Assembly: GCA_044433115.1 (NCBI GenBank)
Contig: JAWXTY010000016.1
Span: forward strand, 1 to 42,949
From: CAKUIA01 sp044433115
Lineage (GTDB): Bacteria; Verrucomicrobiota; Verrucomicrobiia; Opitutales; Intestinicryptomonadaceae
Reading direction: 5' to 3'
DNA length: 42,949 bases
The notes beneath the pieces are model-generated. The model saw nothing but the letters and a program-made list of their open reading frames with translations, did no database searches and was not told the origin of the DNA. Shown piece after piece: positions 31,474 through 40,329 of the stretch (the first letter of the stretch is position 1; every line of letters starts with the position of its first letter). The position numbers and the translations under genes are program-made.

Positions 31474-34287
31474 TTAGAGGGTATTTTTTATATAAAAGCT
31501 AGTAGGAGTGTCGACTTTTTTGAAATCTTTGAGATTTCCTTGGAATAAAATTCTACCTCCATTTTCGCCCCCAGACTCGCCTAATTCTAATATATAATCT
31601 GCCATTGCAATCAAATCCGTGTGGTGTTCTATCACTATTAGAGTGTTGCCTGCGTCTCTAAGTTTAAACATAAGTCTAGCTAATTTTTCTATATCGTCGA
31701 AGTGCAAGCCTGTTGTAGGCTCGTCTAATATATATAAATTTTTGCCCCTTTGACGTTTAGATAGCTCAAGCGACAACTTTATTCTTTGAGCTTCGCCTCC
31801 AGATAGAGTATTTGATGCTTGCCCTAATTTTAAGTATCCTAAGCCTACCTCTTCAAGGGTACATAGAGTCCTTGCAATTTTCTCGTGGCTACGGAAAAAT
31901 TGGCAAGCTTCAGTTATGCTTAAATCGAGCAATTCTGCAATATTTAGCCCCTTGTATCGCACTTGGAGCGTCTCTCTATTATATCTATTGCCCAAGCAGT
32001 TTGGACATTTTACATAAACTTGCCCTAAAAACTGCATATCCAAAGCTATTTGTCCATCGCCAGAGCAGTGTTCGCACCTGCCACCTTTTACGTTAAAGCT
32101 AAAGCGTCCTGCCTTGTAGCCCCTAGCTTTCGACATAGTTGTACTTGAGTATAAGTTTCTAAACTCGTCGAAAATCTTTGTATAAGTAGCAGGATTTGAG
32201 CGTGGACTTTTGCCTATGGGAGATTGGTCTACAACTATGCACTTGTCGAAGCTATCTAGCCCATCTATACTACTGTGCTTGCCTGCAATTTCCTTTGCCC
32301 TATTTAGTTTAAAGAGTGCGTGCTTTGCCAATATGTCGTTTACTAGCGTGCTTTTGCCACTGCCAGATACGCCACAAACTATATTGAAAGCTCCTATTGC
32401 AAATTTCGCTGTGATATTTTTTAGATTATGCTCTTTAGCCCCTTTTACAGTTATAAAGTCCTTTTTTATATTAAAGTCTGTACTCGGTTTTAACAACTTT
32501 CTTTTGCCAGATAGATACAAGCCTGTTAGCGACTTTTTGCTTTTTTCGCACTCCTTTGGCGTACCTTCAAATATAATTTGTCCACCTGCTTGCCCAGCAA
32601 GAGGGCCTAGTTCCACTATGTGGTCAGCCTGCCTAATTGCATATTCATCGTGTTCTACAACAACGAGGGTGTTGCCTAAGTCTCTAAGATTTTTAAGGGA
32701 ATTAATAAGGGCAATATTGTCAGAGGGGTGCAAGCCTATACTCGGTTCATCTAGTACATAAGTTACGCCAGTTAGCCCCATACCAAATTGAGTTGCAAGC
32801 CTTACCCTTTGCTCTTCGCCCCCTGATAGAGTCGAAAATTCTCTATTTAAGCTAAGGTAGGATAGTGCCGTCTCGTTTAAAAAATTTAGCCTACTTTCTA
32901 TAGCCTTTATAGCTTCTAAAATATCCTTATACTTATCTTTGTCTAAGTTCTTTATGAAATTTAGTGCGTCTAATACAGATAGAGCCATAAATTTATCATA
33001 AGACATATCTTCAATAAACACGCTTCTTGCTCTCTTAGACAACCTTGAGCCTCCACATTGAGGACACTTGCTCGACACTTGGCAAAGCATAAGCCTCATA
33101 CGCATATTGTCGCTAGAAGTATGTATAATAAAATGCTCAAGCATAGCAATTACCCCCTCAAAGCATCGCATAACAGGCTTGACATTACCCCCTCGATTTC
33201 TAATTGCCAATATCCTATTTTCATCGCCATACATCAAAAAGTCCTTATGCTCTTTGTCTAAGTCCTTCCAAGGTGTATTTAAATCAAAGCCAACTTGAGC
33301 TGAAAGTTGCCTCAATAGCGAATTGTTACGCATAATCAAGCTTTTGCCCCCTATTCTTAGAGCCTTGATTGCTCCATTTTTTAGAGTCAAATTTTCGTCA
33401 GGCACAATGAGTTCTGGCAAGAATTTCATAACTTTACCTATGCCGTGGCAGTGCGGGCAAGCTCCTTCTGGGTGATTGTGCGAAAATAGCCTTGAGCTAA
33501 TCTCGTTATATCGAGTAAAGCAATTTTGGCAAGCAAGCTTGTTGCTCAAATTCATTTCGCTAAAGTCATCGCCATCTTCATATAAGATTATAGCTGAGGC
33601 ATTGCCCTCTTTAAATGCAAGTTCCATCGAGTCTGCAATTCTGCTCATCTCTTCTTTTTCCACAACGAGCCTATCAATGACTATGTCTATGTCAACTTCG
33701 CCACGCTTTGGGTATTCGCATTCGTCAATCTCGTATATCTTGCCATTTATACGCACTCTTTGCCAGCCTCCTTGAGCTAATTCTGCTACCATCTGCTTAG
33801 CTTGGGGAGCTTTGCAACTTAGCTTATTTGCAAGTATATAAATGCGTTTGCCCTCTAGTTCTAAAATTTTTTCTACACACTCGTCAGTAGTTTGTTCTTT
33901 GATTTCACCTTCGCAAAGTGGGCAAATTTGCTTGCCAGCTACTGACCAAATAATTCTTGCATAGTCTGCAATTTCAGTAGAAGTTGCAACAGTGCTTCTA
34001 GGCGAAGTGTTCACTGGGTTCTGCTCTATAGCAATCACAGGCGATATACCTTTTATGTAGTCTACATCAGGCTTGTCGACTTGTTCTAGTATCCTACGAG
34101 AATTTGCAGACAAACTTTCCATATACATTCTATATCCTTGAGCATAGAGCGTATCAAAAGCAAGCGACGATTTCCCAGAGCCTGAAATTCCAGTAAATAC
34201 TGTAAACTTATCTCTAGGAATTTTTAGGCTAACTTCCTTTAAGTTATGTTCTCTTGCTTTGCTTATTTCTATATATTTGTATTGCAT
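31474..34287 (-). CDS. uvrA: Excinuclease ABC subunit A
   Basis: 937 residues from ATG at 34287 (MQYKYIEIS). An upstream frame extension to 34335 would overlap the divergent gene and adds non-family sequence. Two ABC modules: Walker A GISGSGKSSLAFD and GVSGSGKSTLVND; signature LSGGEEQRVRL and LSGGEAQRIKL. Zinc-finger Cys pairs are seen at CPLC, CQNC/CPHC and CEHC/CPNC. It binds damaged DNA and loads UvrB in nucleotide excision repair. Its start is 30 bases from the divergent AI-2E family gene. Confidence 0.95.
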   Translation of the reverse strand: MQYKYIEISKAREHNLKEVSLKIPRDKFTVFTGISGSGKSSLAFDTLYAQGYRMYMESLSANSRRILEQVDKPDVDYIKGISPVIAIEQNPVNTSPRSTVATSTEIADYARIIWSVAGKQICPLCEGEIKEQTTDECVEKILELEGKRIYILANKLSCKAPQAKQMVAELAQGGWQRVRINGKIYEIDECEYPKRGEVDIDIVIDRLVVEKEEMSRIADSMELAFKEGNASAIILYEDGDDFSEMNLSNKLACQNCFTRYNEISSRLFSHNHPEGACPHCHGIGKVMKFLPELIVPDENLTLKNGAIKALRIGGKSLIMRNNSLLRQLSAQVGFDLNTPWKDLDKEHKDFLMYGDENRILAIRNRGGNVKPVMRCFEGVIAMLEHFIIHTSSDNMRMRLMLCQVSSKCPQCGGSRLSKRARSVFIEDMSYDKFMALSVLDALNFIKNLDKDKYKDILEAIKAIESRLNFLNETALSYLSLNREFSTLSGGEEQRVRLATQFGMGLTGVTYVLDEPSIGLHPSDNIALINSLKNLRDLGNTLVVVEHDEYAIRQADHIVELGPLAGQAGGQIIFEGTPKECEKSKKSLTGLYLSGKRKLLKPSTDFNIKKDFITVKGAKEHNLKNITAKFAIGAFNIVCGVSGSGKSTLVNDILAKHALFKLNRAKEIAGKHSSIDGLDSFDKCIVVDQSPIGKSPRSNPATYTKIFDEFRNLYSSTTMSKARGYKAGRFSFNVKGGRCEHCSGDGQIALDMQFLGQVYVKCPNCLGNRYNRETLQVRYKGLNIAELLDLSITEACQFFRSHEKIARTLCTLEEVGLGYLKLGQASNTLSGGEAQRIKLSLELSKRQRGKNLYILDEPTTGLHFDDIEKLARLMFKLRDAGNTLIVIEHHTDLIAMADYILELGESGGENGGRILFQGNLKDFKKVDTPTSFYIKNTL

Positions 34288-34317
34288 TGTTGGAAAAATT
34301 TCTAAAAATTGTTTATT

Positions 34318-35475
34318 ATGTTTAGTGAAAGTCAAAAAAAAATAATATCAAGTGCCATTACTTGCTTGTGTATAGTTGTAATACTCTTCTTTATAGTAGG
34401 AGCATTTAAGCTATTTGGCGATTTTGTGTCGCATTTCTCTACAGTGATTTATCCTTTAGTTTTGGCAGGGGTATTCTCTATTATGCTTAAGCCTATAGTA
34501 GATTTCTTAAATGACAATCTAAAAATTCCGAGAACTTTTGGCATAATTCTTATATATATTTTATTGTGCTCTATTTTCACTTTGTTATTTATATTCATAG
34601 TTCCTGAATTAGTTTCGCAAACAGTGGGATTTCTTAAATCTTTGCCTGAAATTCTTAAATCTATGTCAGAAAAATTCTTTGAGCATTTCCCTAATCTAAA
34701 AGATGTCTTAGGCTCTAAAGTTACAGCATTGCAAGAAGAGGGGCTTTCAGACGATATGCTTAAAAAGGCTATTTCTACTATATCGGCAACTTTTGCAACT
34801 TTATTTAAAGCCACAGGCTCTATAGTTGGCTTTTGCTCTATACTCGCAGCCTTTGCTGTAGTTCCTATCTATCTATTTTATATGCTTGAAGCTAAGGGAA
34901 ATATTTCAAAAGATTTTGACGAAAATACAAAATGGCTAAACCCAAAACATAGCAAAGACCTTAAATTTCTCATAACTCAATTCATAGGCATACTAAGCGA
35001 ATTTTTTAGAGGACAAATGCTAATTGCCATTGCAATGGGCGTGCTTTTTGGTATAGGTTTTAGCCTATGTGGAGTTAAGTTTGGCTTGCTCATAGGTCTC
35101 ATTATGGGATTGATGAACATCGTTCCTTACTTAGGCTCTATACTTGGGTCTATAACAGTGCTATCTGTCGCTTTCTTCCAAGTAGATGGAGGTTTAAACT
35201 TAGTTTTGTTCGCCTTAGCTGTCATTATTATAGTTCAATTAATTGAGTCTTATTATCTCACTCCTACAATTATGAATAAAAAAACAGGCTTGCACGCTGG
35301 TGTAATTATGTTCTCTATCTTCTTTTGGGGAGTCGCCCTAAATGGTATTATAGGTATGATTTTAGCTATTCCTCTAAGTGCATTTATAGTTGTATTTTGG
35401 CGTTTGCTTATAACTAAATATCTAAGCAAAAACTCCCCTGAAACTATAGACGAAACTTCTACAGAAATCCAATAA
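34318..35475 (+). CDS. AI-2E family transporter (PerM-like)
   Basis: 385 residues from ATG 34318. About eight hydrophobic segments; the family motif GLLIGLIMGLMNIVPYLGSILG (given in part: MNIVPYLGSILG) lies at about 255-275, and the C-terminal helix pair with LTPTIMNKKTGLHAGV matches the PerM/TqsA fold. Members export autoinducer-2 or Na+/H+, and the real substrate is often unknown. Its stop overlaps the next ATG by one base (TAATG). Confidence 0.9.
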   Translation: MFSESQKKIISSAITCLCIVVILFFIVGAFKLFGDFVSHFSTVIYPLVLAGVFSIMLKPIVDFLNDNLKIPRTFGIILIYILLCSIFTLLFIFIVPELVSQTVGFLKSLPEILKSMSEKFFEHFPNLKDVLGSKVTALQEEGLSDDMLKKAISTISATFATLFKATGSIVGFCSILAAFAVVPIYLFYMLEAKGNISKDFDENTKWLNPKHSKDLKFLITQFIGILSEFFRGQMLIAIAMGVLFGIGFSLCGVKFGLLIGLIMGLMNIVPYLGSILGSITVLSVAFFQVDGGLNLVLFALAVIIIVQLIESYYLTPTIMNKKTGLHAGVIMFSIFFWGVALNGIIGMILAIPLSAFIVVFWRLLITKYLSKNSPETIDETSTEIQ

Positions 35476-35684
35476 TGAAATTTTTACATCTAATATTATT
35501 AGCCCTAATCGCAAGCCTAACTGCTTGTACCTCCGACCTTCGAGACGACGCTGGCGACACTCCCATAGGCTCAGTATTCACTGGCGAAACTCGCTCTACA
35601 GGCGAGTACTTCAAAAAGGTATCTGAGCAAAACCGAAATTCTACCCAAAGTGCTTGGCAACCCAAGACAGATGGCAGATTTTAA
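35475..35684 (+). CDS. Small lipoprotein
   Basis: 69 residues. A signal peptide ends in the lipobox SLTAC (Cys19), so it should be lipidated and exported; the rest is short, hydrophilic and probably disordered. Its ATG overlaps the previous stop (TAATG), and its stop is one base before the rlmN ATG, so it is a true member of the operon. No family recognised. Confidence 0.75.
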   Translation: MKFLHLILLALIASLTACTSDLRDDAGDTPIGSVFTGETRSTGEYFKKVSEQNRNSTQSAWQPKTDGRF

Positions 35685-35685
35685 T

Positions 35686-36753
35686 ATGGATAACTCAACT
35701 ACAGATATTTCTCCTAAGTGCTTTTTCGATTTTGATAAAGCCTCTCTTGAAGCGTACCTATTATCTATAAACTCTCAAAAGTTTAGGGCAAAGCAAATAT
35801 TCGACTATGTATATACAAAATTCATTTTCGACTTTTCTAAAATGTCATCTTTGCCAACTGCCCTTAGGCAAAAATTGGCTCAAGACTTATATTTCACCTC
35901 AGCAAAACTCGTAGCCAACAAAAAGTCTAAAGAAGATGCAGGCAAATTCCTATTCGAACTTAATGATGGCTACTTTATCGAGTCTGTAATATTGACTGCC
36001 CCAACTGAAAATAATGAGGAAAAAAAGACAATTTGCGTAAGCACCCAAGTCGGCTGTGCCCAATCTTGCAGATTTTGTGCTTCCACACTAAATGGCTTTA
36101 AACGTAATTTATCCTACCAAGAAATACTCACCCAATTCATAACTTTCTCTAAGGAAAATCAAGGCTTTGACTTTGAAAATGTCGTAGTTATGGGTATGGG
36201 CGAACCTATGGCTAATGCAGACAACCTCCTTAAGGCTCTCTCTATTATAAATAAGGATTTCTCTTTTGGAGCAAGGCGTATAACAGTTTCCTCTTGTGGC
36301 TTGGCAAACAAAATCGAAGAAATGGCAAAGCTAGACTTCCCCTATCGCCTTGCAATAAGCCTACACGCTACAAATGACGAAATTCGTAATCAAATAATGC
36401 CTGTAAATAAACGCTTCCCCCTAGATACCCTCCTAAAATCTCTCGAAATTTTTTCCAAAACAAGTAAGCGTATGATAGGCTTAGAGTACATTCTCATAGA
36501 CAATATGAATAACTCTATCCAAGACGCAAAAGCCCTTGCCAAAATTGCTAAAAAACTTAAAGCCCACGTAAACCTTATCCCCTACAACACTGTCGAAGGC
36601 TTAGACTGGCAACGCCCCCCTACAAAAAATTCCCAAAAATTCCTAGATGTCCTAAAATCTATGAACATCTCAGCCACTCTCCGACGTGAAAAAGGCTCAG
36701 ATATAGACGCCGCCTGTGGTCAATTAGCTTTAAAAAAGAATAAGGGGGCGTAA
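35686..36753 (+). CDS. rlmN: 23S rRNA (adenine2503-C2)-methyltransferase RlmN
   Basis: 355 residues from ATG 35686, one base after the lipoprotein stop; alternative starts at 35650 and 35671 overlap it. The radical-SAM cluster motif is CAQSCRFC (CxxxCxxC), preceded by CVSTQVG; GMGEPMAN binds SAM, and the second catalytic Cys is in DAACGQLAL near the C-terminus. It methylates A2503 of 23S rRNA and A37 of some tRNAs. The last bases, including the stop codon, lie inside the left arm of a long inverted repeat. Confidence 0.95.
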   Translation: MDNSTTDISPKCFFDFDKASLEAYLLSINSQKFRAKQIFDYVYTKFIFDFSKMSSLPTALRQKLAQDLYFTSAKLVANKKSKEDAGKFLFELNDGYFIESVILTAPTENNEEKKTICVSTQVGCAQSCRFCASTLNGFKRNLSYQEILTQFITFSKENQGFDFENVVVMGMGEPMANADNLLKALSIINKDFSFGARRITVSSCGLANKIEEMAKLDFPYRLAISLHATNDEIRNQIMPVNKRFPLDTLLKSLEIFSKTSKRMIGLEYILIDNMNNSIQDAKALAKIAKKLKAHVNLIPYNTVEGLDWQRPPTKNSQKFLDVLKSMNISATLRREKGSDIDAACGQLALKKNKGA

Positions 36754-36864
36754 TATCACCCCTTATACTCCGTTTCGAGATTTTTTTGGACTCTCACGTA
36801 CGCAAGTACGCTTCGACCCCCAAAAAATCTCGAATACTTGTCTAAGGGGCAATCTTACGCCCCC
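36744..36864. repeat. Long nested inverted-repeat element, locus A copy 1 (full)
   Basis: 121 bases folding almost end to end: GGGGGCGTAA (36744-36753) pairs with TTACGCCCCC (36855-36864); CCCCTTA with TAAGGGG; 36774-36789 with 36820-36834 (CGAGAT/ATCTCG core plus T/A run); and CGTAC-GCAA-GTACG at the tip (36797-36810). The left arm contains the rlmN stop codon. Confidence 0.85.
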
Positions 36865-36866
36865 TC

Positions 36867-36891
36867 AAAAATTTTGCTTACGCAAATTTTT
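36867..36891. repeat. A/T-rich hairpin after element A copy 1
   Basis: AAAAATTTTGC, loop TTAC, GCAAATTTTT; a single bulged T. It ends in T5 and may act as a terminator after rlmN. Confidence 0.6.
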
Positions 36892-36910
36892 GGTCTGCAT
36901 TGAGCGTTCT

Positions 36911-37029
36911 GAGACTCTCACGTACGCAAGTACGCTTCGACCTCCAAAAAATCTCGAATACTTGTCTAAGGGGCAATCTTACGCCCCCTCAAAAATTTTG
37001 CTTACGCAAATTTTTGGTCTGGTATTGAG
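36911..37029. repeat. Locus A copy 2 (partial tandem duplicate, left arm missing)
   Basis: Repeats the right part of copy 1 with a 124-base period, including the tip hairpin, the TAAGGGG/TTACGCCCCC right arms and the following A/T hairpin (36991-37015). The left arms are absent, so it cannot fold by itself as copy 1 does. Confidence 0.85.
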
Positions 37030-37174
37030 TGCGTTGGCTGGCTTTGGGTGGGGTAGGGCTTTTGGGCTTGTTGATTTTTTTTGTTATTTTTATCTTAAAC
37101 TTGTCTATATCTTAGGTAGGTTGGCTTTTTATCTGGCAATCTTTAGGCTTATACAAAGTTTTTTGGAAAATTAA
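37026..37174 (+). CDS. Possible 49-residue membrane peptide
   Basis: From TTG 37026 the frame encodes a hydrophobic peptide (ALAGFGWGRAFGLVDFF, then LVYILGRLAFYLAIF) ending 30 bases before the sigma-factor ATG. No ribosome binding site or family is seen; the longer upstream frame lies in the repeat and is discounted. It may be a gene remnant or the conserved 3' flank of the repeat. Confidence 0.25.
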
Positions 37175-37204
37175 TGCTTGCAATTTGGGGTGAAATTATC
37201 AAAG

Positions 37205-37846
37205 ATGAAAAGAAATAAAATGAATTTGGTGAAATCTACAGTATCTGAAAGCATAAATTCTGGCTCTATAGCTAGAGTTGATAGCGATATTGACATTATC
37301 TCTAGGGTTAAAGAAGGCGATATGCAAGCTTTCGATACCCTTGTAAATAAATATAGAGAAAGACTCTTTTCTGTAGTCTATGGCATCACTTCCAACAGAG
37401 AAGACGCTATGGATATTACTCAAGATGTATTCATCAAAGCTTTCAAAAGCTTAGCTGGCTTTAAAAATAATAGCTCATTTTATACTTGGATTTACAGAAT
37501 TGCTGTAAATATGTCTATTAATTTTGTTAAAAAAAATCGCTTCCGCCGCTTCTTTAGTTTCGAAAAAATTAACGAAGAAATTGCCCCTGCTGAAATTATT
37601 GACGCTCTCGTCGAAAAAAAGGGAGCAAGAAATTCTATTTTATTAAACGAATTAAAAGAAAAATTGAACGAAGCTCTACAAAACTTGTCTATAGAACATA
37701 GAACAGTTGTTATTTTACACGAAGTAGAAGGGCTTAGCCATTCTGAAATAGCTGAAATCGTAGGAACAAAAGAAGCTACTGTCAGAAGTCGTCTCTTCTA
37801 TGCTAAGCAACAACTGCAAGCAATGCTCAAAAATTATATTAAATAA
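37205..37846 (+). CDS. ECF-type RNA polymerase sigma factor
   Basis: 213 residues from ATG 37205 (ATG 37220 also possible; an upstream TTG at 37178 is unlikely). Region 2 is visible at about 40-105 (AFDTLVNKYRERLFSVVYG, DAMDITQDVFIKAF, FYTWIYRIAVNMSINF) and region 4 at about 150-205 (EVEGLSHSEIAEIVGTKEATVRSRLFYAK), the helix-turn-helix for -35 contact. Regions 1.1 and 3 are lacking, as in ECF factors. Its stop is 3 bases before a membrane protein gene, the usual place of an anti-sigma factor. Confidence 0.92.
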   Translation: MKRNKMNLVKSTVSESINSGSIARVDSDIDIISRVKEGDMQAFDTLVNKYRERLFSVVYGITSNREDAMDITQDVFIKAFKSLAGFKNNSSFYTWIYRIAVNMSINFVKKNRFRRFFSFEKINEEIAPAEIIDALVEKKGARNSILLNELKEKLNEALQNLSIEHRTVVILHEVEGLSHSEIAEIVGTKEATVRSRLFYAKQQLQAMLKNYIK

Positions 37847-37849
37847 GTT

Positions 37850-38284
37850 ATGCACAACGATAAAAATAAGTTCACACTAGAAGATATGCTTTCTTTGAAG
37901 AAAGCTGAAAAACCTTCTGCAGCACAGTGGGAGGATTTTAATGCACAACTAAAAAGTAAGATGCTTAAAGCTATGGTCGATGAAGAACCAAAATCTCGCT
38001 TTTTCCTTTCCCCTTGGACTTTTGCCAAACTAAGTGCTATCGCTTTGCCTGCTATTGCTATTATGATGACTTTCGTTATAACTCCTAGTAGTATAGAAAA
38101 TTTATCTTTGCAAAGCCCTATTGAGCTTGTGCAAATTCCTGAGCTTGAAACAGCATATTATTCTGATAGTTATTTTACTACTTCTTCAGCAGATACTCAA
38201 TATTCGCAAAATATTATTCAAGGACTTGGCGATATGACTTATGCTACTAGCGACATTTTAGATGTTAAAAGCCTCAGTTTCTAA
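37850..38284 (+). CDS. Single-pass membrane protein, candidate anti-sigma factor
   Basis: 144 residues. The N-terminal about 55 residues are cytoplasmic and helical (AAQWEDFNAQLKSKML), then one TM (about 62-84, AKLSAIALPAIAIMMTFVI) and a 60-residue Ser/Gln/Tyr-rich outer part. The zinc anti-sigma HxxxCxxC motif is absent, so the role is inferred from its position 3 bases after the sigma gene and its topology. Confidence 0.6.
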   Translation: MHNDKNKFTLEDMLSLKKAEKPSAAQWEDFNAQLKSKMLKAMVDEEPKSRFFLSPWTFAKLSAIALPAIAIMMTFVITPSSIENLSLQSPIELVQIPELETAYYSDSYFTTSSADTQYSQNIIQGLGDMTYATSDILDVKSLSF

Positions 38285-38332
38285 TAAAACTTTTGGCGAA
38301 AATCTCTTAATCTAAATTTAAAAATCTAAAAA

Positions 38333-39691
38333 ATGGCAGACCTATCGCTATCTCAAAGTATGCAATTAAAGCAATCTTTGGCTTTAAGTCAAAGAATGTT
38401 AAATAGTCTTGATATATTGCAATATACTGCCTTGGATTTAAAAAATCTCGTTCGTGAAAAATTGAACTCAAACCCTCTCATAGAAGAAGTTCAAGTTGAA
38501 GTTCCTGCTCAAAAAAAAGAAGAATACGAAAGTTCTTACGACAATTTTAAGAGCTACAATAATTATTCAAACACTCTAGCTGACGCAAATACTTACGACT
38601 TTATCGTAAACTCCATTGAGGACAAAACCACTCTACGTGAAGAACTCATTAGGCAAGCTAGTCTTGATTGTGATGATATTGAAGTACTTAAGGCATTTGT
38701 AGCAGAGTGTGAGTGCTTAGATGAACGTGGCTTTCTAGCTGAAAATGATTTATATCTACTAGAAAATGAATTTGACAAAGATATTCTAGCTAAGGCTCTT
38801 GAATTATTGCAATCTATGGAGCCTGCTGGTATTGGTGCAAAGGATTTGCGAGACTGCTTTTTGATACAATTACTTAGAATGGATCAAGAATACAGCCTTG
38901 CATACGAAATTTTAGATGACCAATATGAGTTATTTACAAAGCGTAAGGTTCAAGAAATTTCAAAAAATTGCAACGTTAGTGTAGCCCAAGTTGAAGGTGC
39001 TATACTCCTCATTTCAAAGCTCGACACTGCCCCTGCAAGAAGTTATTACAACGAGTCGTCGAACTATGTCTGGGCAGACGCAAGGATATTTAGAGATAAA
39101 TATGGAAAATTAGCCTGCGAGCTTACTAATAATCACATACCCCAAATTAGGATTAACGACAGTTATAGGCAAATGATTGCTGAAAATAAATTCTCTAAAG
39201 AGGATAAATCTTATATAAAAGAGAAGATGACTGAGGCAAAATCCTTGATGGGAGCTATAGAGGACAGGCAAAGCACTTTACTTAGAATTACTAATTTTAT
39301 CATAGAAAAGCAAGAGGCGTTTTTCTCTGGAGGCGAGCTAAAACCTATGACTATGGCAGAAGTAGCCCAAGCTCTCGAGCTTCACCCATCTACTATTAGC
39401 AGGGCTTTAGCTGGAAAAAATGTAGAGACAGCAAAGGGGCTTAAGGATTATAAGTCATTCTTTTCTAACGCTATAGAAACTAAGGGCGGCAGCGAGTCGC
39501 TCTCTAGTGATAGCATTAAAGAAGCTATACAAAGAATAGTTGACTCCGAAAATACGAGAAAACCATATTCTGACAGTCAAATTAGTGAGATGCTTGCAAA
39601 GGACAATATGAATATAGCAAGGCGTACAGTTGCAAAGTATAGGGAAGAGTTATTAATTCCATCAAAAACTTTAAGAAAGAGATTTAACTAA
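38333..39691 (+). CDS. rpoN: RNA polymerase sigma-54 factor
   Basis: 452 residues. The Gln/Leu-rich region I (LSQSMQLKQSLALSQRML) binds enhancer activators; region III contains core-binding and the helix-turn-helix (MAEVAQALELHPSTISRAL), and the RpoN box ARRTVAKYRE near the C-terminus contacts the -24 element. All parts are intact. It directs transcription that needs an AAA+ activator; no activator gene is in this window. Its stop overlaps the next ATG (TAATG). Confidence 0.95.
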   Translation: MADLSLSQSMQLKQSLALSQRMLNSLDILQYTALDLKNLVREKLNSNPLIEEVQVEVPAQKKEEYESSYDNFKSYNNYSNTLADANTYDFIVNSIEDKTTLREELIRQASLDCDDIEVLKAFVAECECLDERGFLAENDLYLLENEFDKDILAKALELLQSMEPAGIGAKDLRDCFLIQLLRMDQEYSLAYEILDDQYELFTKRKVQEISKNCNVSVAQVEGAILLISKLDTAPARSYYNESSNYVWADARIFRDKYGKLACELTNNHIPQIRINDSYRQMIAENKFSKEDKSYIKEKMTEAKSLMGAIEDRQSTLLRITNFIIEKQEAFFSGGELKPMTMAEVAQALELHPSTISRALAGKNVETAKGLKDYKSFFSNAIETKGGSESLSSDSIKEAIQRIVDSENTRKPYSDSQISEMLAKDNMNIARRTVAKYREELLIPSKTLRKRFN

Positions 39692-40329
39692 TGTTAAGAC
39701 TAATTGCAGACAGCATTTCAGATTGCATAAAAATTGGAATTTACAAGGGAAATGAGAAGCTTTTTTCTGTAGAAAAACAAGGAATGGCTCTTGAAAATTT
39801 CTTTGATTTATTGAGTGAAGCTTGCTCTAAAGCGAATGTAGAAATTGGCGAAATTCAAGAGCTAATTTTTTGCGAAGGCACAGGTTCTGTATTGGGAATA
39901 CGCTGTGCGAGTGTTTCCTTTTTTAGCATAGCAAATTTAAGTGGAGCAAAGGTTTTTACTTATAATATTTTCGATATAGCTCGCTATTTGTGCTTTAAGA
40001 AAAATGTAGAAAAAGCTCAAATTATATGCGACTCTAAAAAGGGATTTTACAATTTATTAGAGCTTGATAGTTCAAAAAATACAAATCCTTTAGAGCTTAG
40101 CTATGAGGATTTTGAGAAAATCAAAGGCGAAAATATTTTCTATCTTAAGCAAAGAGCTAAACAAGTTGTAAAAGAAGAATTTACTGAACTTAGTTATACT
40201 ATAGATGACATTTTTGACGCTATAAATTCAAATGAAAAAACATTTTTAGTTGAAGCTATTGAAGTTAAAGATGCCCTACTTTTATCTAAACGAGAATTTG
40301 TAAAATGGAATTTGCAAGCAGATATTTAA
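39691..40329 (+). CDS. tsaB: TsaB-like protein (tRNA t6A biosynthesis partner)
   Basis: 212 residues. The ASKHA-type N-domain of TsaB is recognisable: a start LIADSISDCIKIGIY, then CEGTGSVLGIRCASVSFFSIA in place of the usual GPGSFTGLRxG segment. The first and last glycines are kept, but the sequence is diverged. TsaB scaffolds TsaD/TsaE in making threonylcarbamoyl-adenosine on tRNA and is itself not catalytic. Overlaps rpoN by one base and the racemase-like gene by 25 bases. Confidence 0.7.
   Translation: MLRLIADSISDCIKIGIYKGNEKLFSVEKQGMALENFFDLLSEACSKANVEIGEIQELIFCEGTGSVLGIRCASVSFFSIANLSGAKVFTYNIFDIARYLCFKKNVEKAQIICDSKKGFYNLLELDSSKNTNPLELSYEDFEKIKGENIFYLKQRAKQVVKEEFTELSYTIDDIFDAINSNEKTFLVEAIEVKDALLLSKREFVKWNLQADI

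Noticed and set aside
34288..34335. N-terminal extension of UvrA to 34335
   Set aside because: The added 16 residues have no family similarity and would overlap the divergent transporter gene; MQYKYIEIS at 34287 is the natural start.
36890..37025. Reading frame through the locus A repeats
   Set aside because: Its first half is entirely inverted-repeat sequence, and similar frames appear wherever the repeat occurs. Only the part after 37026 was kept, with low confidence.
36744..37029. CRISPR array
   Set aside because: There are only two units, the whole 124-base unit is repeated without unique spacers, and no cas genes are near.
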